Part shown: piece by piece, positions 28,520-36,599 of the stretch
Position numbering within the stretch: position 1 is the first letter of the stretch
Layout: each line of letters starts with the position of its first letter
NCBI GenBank assembly: GCA_027923505.1
Contig: BROI01000001.1
Coordinates: 461,501 to 525,500 of the forward strand
Reading direction: 5' to 3'
Source: Mayamaea pseudoterrestris
Lineage: Eukaryota; Bacillariophyta; Bacillariophyceae; Sellaphorales; Sellaphoraceae
DNA length: 64,000 nucleotides
Notes under the pieces: model-generated
The model's database searches: none
What the model was told of the DNA's origin: nothing
The model's input: only the letters and a program-made list of their open reading frames with translations
Position numbers and translations under genes: made by a program

Positions 28520-29920
28520 ATGGCTGCTGCTGCAGCTGCTACTGCTACTGCCGCCGCTGCTGCTGCCGCCGCCGGGACCGGAAAAGAATTCATCACTGCT
28601 AATCCTTTGATCACAACCTTTCACGCTCGATACAGCGATGCAAGTAATGATCCTTTGCAAGGCGAATATGCTGGTTTAAACAGTCTTACTCGCACTGATG
28701 CTGCTGCTGATCTTCCTTCTTTAGAAGCTGCCGAATGTATGAAGGGATTGGTGGACAGCGACGTCGAGAATGTTCCAATTCTAGTCGTTCCATCATGGGT
28801 CGAGCAAGAACAACCCTTTGGAAGAATCCGCGCCATTGTTGGAGCTCAACGTTACCGTGGCGTTCCCGGTCGTCCGTCGTCCATCTGGGATAGTCGAGTT
28901 ATTGGTTTCTGTTCGGAGTGTTTCACAGGAGCGGTGTTTAACGTTTTTGAGCTGGTAGCGGAGGATTTTATGGTTACTCCAGCAGGAGGTAACGACCAAT
29001 ATACTGACGTAACGGCTACATTGACGCAAACTTTGGAACGCCTCCAAAAGCTGCCAGCCGGTGAGGAATACTTGCCGCCACTGTTGCCAGCCACCGGCGA
29101 TGACGCCACTACCATTGTCAAGGGACGTGCGCGTATTGTTCAGGCGCTGCCCGTGCGGTTCGCACCTCTCGTGATTGGACAAGAATTTACGCGGCGGGCC
29201 TTTTTTGACTGCCTTGCACCGGCAATTGTTGAAGCGGGGCTGGAGGACGTACTCAATAACCTTTGCACATGGCTCAAGCTGTTAGTAACGTGCAGCACGG
29301 CCGACGGAGTGCCAACGATTCCAGCAATAAAACGTGGGTTTCCAAGATGGGGTGCAGACCTGGCTTGCTTCACGCACACCAATTTGCGACGGTTATTACC
29401 GGATGTGTTTGCCCGGCCCGACTTGTACCAAAGGGCGTTGATTAGTCCTTTGGTACGTCAAGCCATCGACCTGGCGGAGGCTCGAGCCTGCGAAGATGCC
29501 CGCACTAACAATGCTGGCATCCCAGCATACATAGAGTTGGGCCCAGCTTGTGGCAACAATAACAGTGTCGCCATGCGCTCAACTACAGGCTCCACAATCA
29601 CCAACAACATCGGACCAAATGGCTCCCAGGGCGTTGAAAAGAAGGGTAACAAAGCCGTCTTTAATCTGGATTACAACATTGCCTTTGAAGCCTTTCAAAA
29701 GGACACTCGTCCACTCCGACACATGAGGAAGAATCCATATAGCTATTGGCCTTGCAGAAACACCATTCCTGGTCTCGGGAGAGCACCCTGCATGGCCTAT
29801 CATCTACGAGGCAAGTGTGACTCTTTGTGTAAACGTAAGGCGGACCACACCAAGCACAGTCCGGCTGTGGACGACGCATTGCTTGCTTGGACACTTGAGC
29901 ATTTGGAGCCCCGCAGTTGA
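28520..29920 (+). CDS. Orphan protein with gag-like C-terminal zinc motif
   Basis: 466 residues from the ATG at 28520. It starts with an Ala/Thr-rich run of about 20 residues. The middle is largely helical with no recognised domain (FTRRAFFDCLAPAIVEAGLE, TNLRRLLPDVFARPDLYQRA). The C terminus has CMAYHLRGKCDSLCKRKADH followed by TKH: C-x8-C-x3-C-x5-H, with a second His two residues later. Similar Cys/His motifs occur in diatom proteins related to retroelement gag. No reverse transcriptase, integrase or protease lies nearby and no LTR was seen, so this would be at most a gag-only fossil or a domesticated copy; the frame looks whole. Equally it may be an ordinary host RNA-binding protein. Family assignment is tentative. 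Confidence 0.5.
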   Translation: MAAAAAATATAAAAAAAAGTGKEFITANPLITTFHARYSDASNDPLQGEYAGLNSLTRTDAAADLPSLEAAECMKGLVDSDVENVPILVVPSWVEQEQPFGRIRAIVGAQRYRGVPGRPSSIWDSRVIGFCSECFTGAVFNVFELVAEDFMVTPAGGNDQYTDVTATLTQTLERLQKLPAGEEYLPPLLPATGDDATTIVKGRARIVQALPVRFAPLVIGQEFTRRAFFDCLAPAIVEAGLEDVLNNLCTWLKLLVTCSTADGVPTIPAIKRGFPRWGADLACFTHTNLRRLLPDVFARPDLYQRALISPLVRQAIDLAEARACEDARTNNAGIPAYIELGPACGNNNSVAMRSTTGSTITNNIGPNGSQGVEKKGNKAVFNLDYNIAFEAFQKDTRPLRHMRKNPYSYWPCRNTIPGLGRAPCMAYHLRGKCDSLCKRKADHTKHSPAVDDALLAWTLEHLEPRS

Positions 29921-30317
29921 CGGTTTAGTAGCAGGTCAAAACATGGCATCATTGGCTAAGTGTACTGCCTCTGCCATTGCTCGCCCAAAGTCACAAATTC
30001 AGTTGCTGATTTTAAAATAGAGTTTAATGACATAAACAACAAGCAACGAAAGGTGATACGAACCTGAGCGACCAGTCGTCTCCTGAACTCGGTTAAGCAT
30101 ACCGGTAGGGGTGTATGAAGCGCAGTAGTTTCCTTGTCACTGAACATACCATGTCTCGTGCATATGTAGGAGCTTATCGGGTATGGCTAATTCTACAAGC
30201 TTGCAAATTAACCGGGGAGGTTGAGAGAGACGTTCGTCCCAGCGGTGAATCAGTACCGCTACGATGCGTGACAATCGTCGATTCCCTCCATCACCAGCTC
30301 GCAACTGATTTTTCACC
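29921..30317. other. Intergenic with motif cluster
   Basis: About 400 bp upstream of the second HA gene. It holds a TACCGGTA palindrome (30100-30107) and copy B of the shared 38-nt block. A 60-codon minus frame (30137-30319) overlaps the block and is not called. Confidence 0.5.
30234..30271. promoter_or_regulatory. Shared 38-nt motif, copy B
   Basis: Contains AGCGGT-N8-ACCGCT, a perfect 6-bp inverted repeat, and the core AGTACCGCTACGATGCG. It ends 46 nt upstream of the ATG at 30318, which itself has a TTTTTCACCATGGC context like that beside copy A. Likely promoter or 5' UTR element of the HA-domain gene. Confidence 0.6.
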
Positions 30318-31331
30318 ATGGCGCTTCGCCCGCTGCTTCGGACTGTGTTCTCTTCTAATTGCTTGTCAATTCGATGCTTGACTGGAAAATCTACTGCATT
30401 CTCAAATATCTATTATCGAAATGCAGTCCGCTATACCGCCAGTACGTCGAGGCAACGACTGCCGGATGCCGAAATGGCGACTCATGAAGAGCAATTGACT
30501 ATTCGTGGCGCGCTTTCTGGCAGTCACGAACAATCACAAACTACCTCGCCTAACCAAGACGATATCATGCCGCGATTCGTTCGCTGGCGCAAGTGGTTTA
30601 GCCAGCTTGAAACATTCATTGAGCAAAATGATGGACGGCTTCCAGAAGATTTCGAGTTGGAGCAGCTAAATAATTTACAAGATCAAAAGCTTTGGAAATG
30701 GTGTCAAAGACAAAGAGTCAGATACTGTCAATATGTTAGGAATGTACCGTCGCAGGTGGGACAGGAATTGTTGTTGGATGCTGTGAACCTTGACAACGAC
30801 AACCCCCCTGTTGAACAGCATCCTTCGGCGGAAACACAGGAGCGCATACAACTTCTCAACTCGATTGGCTTTATTTGGAACAGGAAAGAAGAGTCGTGGG
30901 CCCGTCATTATGACATGCTGCGTGAGTATCATCGCCAGCATCTTGACACGTTGGTTCCAGTCAGCAACCCACATTTGGGTCGATGGGTACGTGACCAGAG
31001 AACCCATCGATTGTTGTATCAAAAGGGCGACAGACGGAGCCCAATGACGCCGGAAAGGATCAAGCTTTTGGAAGACTTGGATTTTTGTTGGAACGCTGAC
31101 GAAGCAAAGTGGCTCAATAAATGCAACGACTATGCGAATTGGCGGAAGTTATCGCAACGAACTGGTGCGTTGCCATCGGTCAAGGAGGATCCAGTCTTGC
31201 ATGCATGGTGTCTCACGCAGCGGCAGTATAGGCGACAAAAGCGAGAGGGAAAGCATAATTCCTTGACGGATGACCGCGAGGAAAAGTTAAATGCATTGGG
31301 GTTTCCATGGGGCAGGCTGGATCGCGGTTGA
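30318..31331 (+). CDS. HA-domain protein with mitochondrial-type presequence
   Basis: 337-residue single exon. The first 50 residues are rich in Arg, Ser, Thr and hydrophobics with no acidic residue (MALRPLLRTVFSSNCLSIRC), a good mitochondrial presequence. Residues 90-335 contain three degenerate HA repeats: FVRWRKWFSQLETFIEQNDG to a W-x-W-C-Q-R-Q-R motif, ESWARHYDMLREYHRQHLDT to IKLLEDLDFCW, and AKWLNKCNDYANWRKLSQRT to EKLNALGFPWG. The W/F-G-F-x-W ends of the repeats are intact. It probably binds nucleic acid in the organelle; there is no helicase domain. It is a distant paralogue of the Gln-rich protein at 1708-3513. Confidence 0.75.
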   Translation: MALRPLLRTVFSSNCLSIRCLTGKSTAFSNIYYRNAVRYTASTSRQRLPDAEMATHEEQLTIRGALSGSHEQSQTTSPNQDDIMPRFVRWRKWFSQLETFIEQNDGRLPEDFELEQLNNLQDQKLWKWCQRQRVRYCQYVRNVPSQVGQELLLDAVNLDNDNPPVEQHPSAETQERIQLLNSIGFIWNRKEESWARHYDMLREYHRQHLDTLVPVSNPHLGRWVRDQRTHRLLYQKGDRRSPMTPERIKLLEDLDFCWNADEAKWLNKCNDYANWRKLSQRTGALPSVKEDPVLHAWCLTQRQYRRQKREGKHNSLTDDREEKLNALGFPWGRLDRG

Positions 31332-31568
31332 CTGCTAGTGCGGCTCCTTTGCAAAAGGCTACTGAAACAAAGCTACGATGAAAGTAATTGCTCCAATGGT
31401 ATGGTATACTAGCTTGTAATAGTATGTGTTCTACTACAGGTTGTTCGCTTGCTCGTTTTGTGAGGTGACTGGATTTAGTACCGAAGTGACATAATCACTA
31501 TTGATTCGCGACCTAAAGATTTTCTTCGACCATAACGACGACGGCAGTGCAAGCAGCTGCTAAAAAGA

Positions 31569-32258
31569 ATGATTGGAACAATCATGAACGTCTCCTTCAC
31601 TTGCTTGGTGCTACTATGCTTGGCTACTGATACTCGAGCCTTTTCATCCTCATCTTTTGCTATATCAAGTCGCTCAAGTTTACACTTTCGTCGTCAAAAC
31701 TTTCTTCTTCATGACGCAGCTCTGCAACTGCAGGAAGATTTTGGCTTAAATGGAGACAACGACTTGCAGCTTGAGCTCATTGATACAAACGAGGACCTTA
31801 TTGCTTCAGGCGAAAATCTCAAGTACTCGTCAATTGATTCAATCTCTTCCATTTCTCGAACCGTCACGCGCATCATCTTTCTTCCCTTTACTCTTCTCTT
31901 TCGTCTACTCTTTCGAGCAGCCGCATCCTTTGTCGCCTCGTTCATGACAGCCGTTGTAACCGATCCAGCCCTCAATCGAGCATTGGTTTTGATTGTCAAG
32001 GAAGGTGCCAACTCGTTTCTGACGCAAGGAAACGTCAAGTCGAAGATTGCCACCTTTCAGGAAACCATGGCAACAACGTCCCCGTCGCTGGCGAAACAAT
32101 CTGGAAATGACTTTTTGAGAGTCATTATTCAGTTCTTGGATGGCTTGTTTTCTCCACCAACACGAAGGTTCAATAGGGAGAAACAACAAACTAAGAATGG
32201 AGCAACGAACGGTGTAAATGAGGTGGAAGGACCGGTGAACAAGCCAGTGTCAAGCTAA
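31569..32258 (+). CDS. Plastid-targeted hypothetical membrane protein
   Basis: 229 residues; a second ATG lies five codons on. A signal peptide (MNVSFTCLVLLCLATDTRAF) ends with A-F followed by a Ser/Arg-rich, acid-free stretch, the bipartite plastid signal pattern. The mature part has an acidic region (LQLELIDTNEDLI), then a hydrophobic stretch of about 30 residues (RIIFLPFTLLFRLLFRAAAS, FVASFMTAVV) that could be one or two membrane helices. A helix-rich region and a polar Asn/Lys-rich tail follow. No family is recognised. Single exon; a TTTAGTACCG sequence occurs about 90 bp upstream. Confidence 0.65.
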   Translation: MIGTIMNVSFTCLVLLCLATDTRAFSSSSFAISSRSSLHFRRQNFLLHDAALQLQEDFGLNGDNDLQLELIDTNEDLIASGENLKYSSIDSISSISRTVTRIIFLPFTLLFRLLFRAAASFVASFMTAVVTDPALNRALVLIVKEGANSFLTQGNVKSKIATFQETMATTSPSLAKQSGNDFLRVIIQFLDGLFSPPTRRFNREKQQTKNGATNGVNEVEGPVNKPVSS

Positions 32259-32719
32259 AGTTTGCTACTTATAACAAACACAGGAAATGTCAGCGCAAAA
32301 TCCATGCTTATTAGTTCATTTATAGGTTAGTTAAAGTGCTGACGTTTTGCGATTTTTGATGAAAGGTACTGTGTGATACTGGCAGTCGCGTGGCCATAGC
32401 TTGCGTCAAATTGACCGGAGTTGCTTCGGAAACTGGTGGTCTGTTGAAATGAATCTATTGATACATATATTTCACATTTCGCTTGTCTCTGTCGATCCTT
32501 CCTTGGTAGAGTAATCTTTGGCTTTGCTCGAGTACTACCGTACGTACGCGTAGCAGCCAAAATCGATGCCAGTACGACATGGTCGCCGACGTGCCACAGA
32601 CGAAGCTTCCTTTCCGCGACGCGCGTCGTCCCTCGAATGAGCCTCATCTGCATCTCATCAACAACAACAAGCAGCACTGCTTGACCCATCGAGTACCACC
32701 GGTGCCTCCAATTTATCCA
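32259..32719. other. Intergenic spacer
   Basis: About 460 bp. The following gene's frame is open back to an ATG at 32579, but the signal peptide starts at 32720, so this part is probably 5' UTR and promoter. CTACCGTACGTACG lies at about 32535. Confidence 0.45.
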
Positions 32720-34585
32720 ATGAAATATTTAAGCTCGTCAAAGCTGCTATTCTTTTGCATCTTTGTGCAGGAATGCGGCTCCTTTGTTCTCGTCGGCCCC
32801 TCGGCGTTTCACATGCGTCGGCAATCTCCAAAGGTGCGACGAGAGATTCGCGCCACGGAATCTGCCAAGGATTTGATGAATGATACGCAGGATGGAGTTC
32901 TTGTACCACCATCCATGTCCGACAGCGAGTCTCTACGTCTGCTTCCTGACCGTCTCATGAGACTTCCGCGACACTCGAATGCAGGAGTCAATGTGATTCT
33001 GGAGCAGACGGAAAGTACGCTTCGAAAATTACACTTGCATAGCAAGCAAATATCCAGCGAGAATTACAATCACCAGCACGTTTCAGCTGCCAAGGACGCT
33101 GCCCTTGAGCACGAGACTGTCTACGCCAATTCCTACGTGGACATGGGCAAGATTGACATTATTGGTTTCGACTTTGACTACACGCTCGTGACATACACGG
33201 AGGAGCTCTTGCATCTCATTTATCGCATGGCGCTGGAGCGCTTGGTGAAGGATCGACAGTATCCTCTTGAAATGCTTGATCGAGACCTTCAGTTTGATCC
33301 ATACTTTTCAATTCGCGGATTGGCCGTTGACAAGGAGACTGGATGGATCACGCACTTGAGCTATACACACAAGGTGACTGCGGCGTGGGAAGGTCGGGAG
33401 AAGCTTCCGACAAAACGCATCTTTGAGGAGTATCAAGGCAAGCGAGCGCTCCGACCCGACGAACGTCGCAAGCGCCTCAAGCCATTGAATGACTTGTTCA
33501 GCATGGCCGAATGCTGTTTGATTGCGGATACTGTACAGTTCTTCAAGGATGAAGGCATTCCCTATGCAGGCCGTAACGTTGTGACGGACGTGCTGACAGC
33601 CGTCACCGAGACGCACTTGAGTGGAGACTTTCATCGACTTGTTGCGCAAAATCCCGACTTGTACTTTTATCCAACGCCGCACTTGAAGCAACTCTTGCTT
33701 AAATACAAGGAAGCAGGTAAGCGACTCATATTTGTGAGTAACTCGCCCTATTGGTACGTGGACGCTGGTATGCGCTACATTTTTGGACCAAGCTGGCGCG
33801 ATGGATGGGATGCTATCATCACAAGCGCCGGCAAGCCAAGCTTTTACACGGAACCGAATCGGCCTTTTCGAGAAATATCCATTGAGACTGGTCGACTCAT
33901 GTTTAAGCGCGTCGACCGGTTTGAGCGTGGAAAGGTTTATACGGAAGGTTGTTTGCGCGAGATGATGCGACTCATGGATTGGACGCCGATTCGACGTCAA
34001 GAGACGCAAGACGGCATGGATACCTTGAATGTTGCTCCAGCAAATGTACTTTACATTGGTGATTCCTTATTTGCTGATCTGGTTGATGCCAAGCGTGAAT
34101 ATGGTTGGACAACGGCCGCTGTGGTGCCAGAGATTGGCTACGAAATGGAAATTCAGCACCAGCCAGACTTTGCCTTGGCGCAACAAACTATTGGTTTAAT
34201 TTTGAGCGCATTACGTTCGATACAGGTAGAGCTCGGATGCGAACTGCACTCGAAGGAAGATATGACAGTTCTTGACTCGCTGGAGAAGCTCGTCTCCATG
34301 TGGCGCGACCGCGAGACATCCATCCTTGGTAATCCGTTTGGCAGCGTCTTTCGCGCACGATACCAGCCTTCCCTGTTCGCGTCGTCTCTGAGGAGGTACA
34401 GCGACTTGTACATGACATCGGTTAGCTCGTTACGAAACTACAGTCCGCAGCATCGCTTCTATCCAAACCACAACCATCGCCTATTGGCACACGAGATGCA
34501 AAAGGATAGCTCCGAGTGCTGGTCACTGGATGATGTATTGGCCACATCAACGGAGGAACCAGTGAATGGAGCTGCCATTAGTTAA
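32720..34585 (+). CDS. HAD-superfamily 5'-nucleotidase, NT5DC type
   Basis: 621 residues from the ATG at 32720 (signal-like MKYLSSSKLLFFCIFVQECG, then PSAFHMRRQ, a possible plastid transit junction). An ATG at 32579 adds 47 polar residues that would mask this. The body matches the cytosolic-II-type nucleotidase family (PF05761): motif I FDFDYTLV (about residue 149, nucleophile and acid Asp), YFSIRGLAVDKETGWI, KRLIFVSNSPYWYVDAG (motif II), a Lys-containing loop (SAGKPSFYTEPNRPF), and VLYIGDSLFADLVDAKR (motif III/IV). All HAD catalytic Asp residues are present. It would hydrolyse a phosphate ester, perhaps IMP/GMP, but the substrate of NT5DC proteins is mostly unproven. Plastid or secretory placement is inferred. 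Confidence 0.88.
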   Translation: MKYLSSSKLLFFCIFVQECGSFVLVGPSAFHMRRQSPKVRREIRATESAKDLMNDTQDGVLVPPSMSDSESLRLLPDRLMRLPRHSNAGVNVILEQTESTLRKLHLHSKQISSENYNHQHVSAAKDAALEHETVYANSYVDMGKIDIIGFDFDYTLVTYTEELLHLIYRMALERLVKDRQYPLEMLDRDLQFDPYFSIRGLAVDKETGWITHLSYTHKVTAAWEGREKLPTKRIFEEYQGKRALRPDERRKRLKPLNDLFSMAECCLIADTVQFFKDEGIPYAGRNVVTDVLTAVTETHLSGDFHRLVAQNPDLYFYPTPHLKQLLLKYKEAGKRLIFVSNSPYWYVDAGMRYIFGPSWRDGWDAIITSAGKPSFYTEPNRPFREISIETGRLMFKRVDRFERGKVYTEGCLREMMRLMDWTPIRRQETQDGMDTLNVAPANVLYIGDSLFADLVDAKREYGWTTAAVVPEIGYEMEIQHQPDFALAQQTIGLILSALRSIQVELGCELHSKEDMTVLDSLEKLVSMWRDRETSILGNPFGSVFRARYQPSLFASSLRRYSDLYMTSVSSLRNYSPQHRFYPNHNHRLLAHEMQKDSSECWSLDDVLATSTEEPVNGAAIS

Positions 34586-35050
34586 CAGTAAGTGGACATG
34601 TGAGTTGAATTGCGAGGAAATAGCACACACAGCTGCCCGCCAGATAACCTGCACCTCAGTTTCATGTAAGGATCCGTCTGTTTTTATAGAAACTTTTGTG
34701 TAGTCGCTGTGCAATATGAGCGCTGGTAAACTCGATTATAGCAAGCAGGCTACAGCAGCTTTTACTGTTGCATACCGCGAGCTGATTAGTGAGGATTGAA
34801 GAGCTAGCTAATGTCGTTCCGGTGATGGATAGTCGTCATTACCTTTGCGACTTTTCCGATCACCATTCGAATGTTCAAATTCGACCATGGTCGCGCTCAT
34901 AAAATTCAAAAGTCTCTCAATGCTTGCAGCATTTTGTGATTATACACAATCATCTAGGTTCAGGTCTCTCTAAATAGCAACTGGTTTCATAGGAGCCGTC
35001 TGGGTTGAATTTCTGCATACAAGTGTGACGACGTGTGACGCCCCATCATC
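34586..35050. other. Intergenic spacer
   Basis: About 465 bp between tandem + genes; no frame, repeat or RNA gene recognised. Confidence 0.5.
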
Positions 35051-36583
35051 ATGTCACGTAACAATCAGCAGCACCATCACGGCGGCAGCAACAATAAGCG
35101 TCGCGCAGCGGGTAATGCTAGCCATGCCCGTCGTTCGGATTACAATAATGAGGAGGAGGAAGACCAAGTCGATGACTTGGCTGTTGCAGCATCCTACGCC
35201 ATGTCTGTAGCCGTAGCAGCTCCTGCCGTTCGTCCCGATGACGACAATGAGATTGACTTGATGGCAGGGAATGAAGCAGACGAGGGCGCGAATGCTACCG
35301 ACAAGCTACACGAGAATGAAGCAGCAGCAGCAGCAGCAGCAGCAGCAACGACCTATCGACTGGATCCATCTCTCATTTACTATGATTCGGATGACTCGTC
35401 GTCGTCCTCTGATGAATCGAACGACAAAGACGCAGACGCGAGTCTTGCCAAAATGCTGGAGGAATGCGACGACGACGAAGACGGTCACGACGACGGTCCA
35501 CCACGAACCACACACGAAATTACCGATCCAACTGCCGCGCTACTAGACAAACGATTGACTCTTGACGAGAAAGATGCACTTGGGCGAGTGCAGGAGCAAC
35601 TACAGGTCGAGCCGCCATTGTCAATGGCTCACAGCAACAAGCACTCGTCACGACAGCAGCAACAATCGCAGCAGCAACAATCGCAGCAGCAGCCACTTCA
35701 AGTGGCGGGGACGGTGCATCAGTACATTGTTTCGGATCAAATGCTGGTGGTGCAAAGTAGCTTGAATGGAGCCGTGTTGCAACCAGGAACGCTGCTCGTC
35801 ATGAGACTGCCCGACCGTGACGACGACTCTACTTTGAAAATCGTTGCGTGCGGCAAGATTTTGGACGTTTTTGGACCAGTTCGACAACCACTGTACAGTG
35901 TCCATGTTGGTATTACGGCAGTGGAAGCAAAGTTGATTGGAAACGACAAGCCGGTTGATGAGGTGACGGACGAGCAAACCGAAAGTCTCGGTGGAACGGA
36001 TGCTACATCAGTCGTTGGTGGAACGGATGCTGCAGCGAATGCTACTACAACGAAAACTACTACATCCAGCAAAGTCTTGATCAATCCTTGGTCTGCTAAT
36101 GGCATCTACACAAAGTATATTAACAACTTGAAACAACAACAGCAAGCTATTTCAGTCTACTATATTTCAGACTGCGCCAGCGTGCTTGATCCATCCACTC
36201 TGCCGCAAACCAAAGGCTGCGACGCTTCCAATGCCCACGACGAGGAAGTTTTGCATCCAACGGAAATGGATTACTCGGATGATGAGCAGGAGCAACAGGC
36301 GAAGAGAAGTAATCGGCGGGGTAGTGGGGGAAGGAATCAACCAATGACAAGTTCCATGCAGCAGCAGCAATATCCGACAAGAGCTTCTAGTGGATACGCA
36401 ACTGGCCGAGGGGTACAGCCACAAGGGTTTCACGGGTATCCAGTGCAGCAGCAAGCATCGCAGCAGCCCAACTTGGTCTCTGAGCAACTGCAACAGCAAC
36501 ATTCACTAGCAGTCAGTCCACCACCAACGAACACAGCTACCTTACCAGCACCCGATTCCGACGTTGTGTATTACAATTTTTGA
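35051..36583 (+). CDS. NAF1: H/ACA snoRNP assembly factor NAF1
   Basis: 510-residue single exon. NAF1 holds the place of GAR1 in nascent H/ACA RNPs (pseudouridylation and telomerase RNPs) and is later exchanged for it in the nucleus. The Gar1/Naf1 beta-barrel spans about residues 215-295: VAGTVHQYIVSDQMLVVQSS, LQPGTLLVM, GKILDVFGPVRQPLYSVHVG. The Naf1-specific downstream motif is present (KGCDASNAHDEEV, then MDYSDDEQE). The N terminus is acidic with poly-Ala and poly-Asp/Ser runs, and the C terminus is Gln/Pro-rich. Both flanks are low-complexity, as in other NAF1 proteins. Its stop codon is only 16 bp from that of the convergent PIG-V gene, so the 3' UTRs must overlap. Confidence 0.9.
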   Translation: MSRNNQQHHHGGSNNKRRAAGNASHARRSDYNNEEEEDQVDDLAVAASYAMSVAVAAPAVRPDDDNEIDLMAGNEADEGANATDKLHENEAAAAAAAAATTYRLDPSLIYYDSDDSSSSSDESNDKDADASLAKMLEECDDDEDGHDDGPPRTTHEITDPTAALLDKRLTLDEKDALGRVQEQLQVEPPLSMAHSNKHSSRQQQQSQQQQSQQQPLQVAGTVHQYIVSDQMLVVQSSLNGAVLQPGTLLVMRLPDRDDDSTLKIVACGKILDVFGPVRQPLYSVHVGITAVEAKLIGNDKPVDEVTDEQTESLGGTDATSVVGGTDAAANATTTKTTTSSKVLINPWSANGIYTKYINNLKQQQQAISVYYISDCASVLDPSTLPQTKGCDASNAHDEEVLHPTEMDYSDDEQEQQAKRSNRRGSGGRNQPMTSSMQQQQYPTRASSGYATGRGVQPQGFHGYPVQQQASQQPNLVSEQLQQQHSLAVSPPPTNTATLPAPDSDVVYYNF

Positions 36584-36599
36584 CGCGCTTGTTTACGCG

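Noticed and set aside
30137-30319. 60-codon minus frame sharing LSRIV-VLIHR with the start of the aldo/keto reductase-like frame
   Set aside because: The similarity comes from the shared 38-nt DNA block. Sequence between the conserved parts is not alike, so a common regulatory block is more likely than a shared protein.
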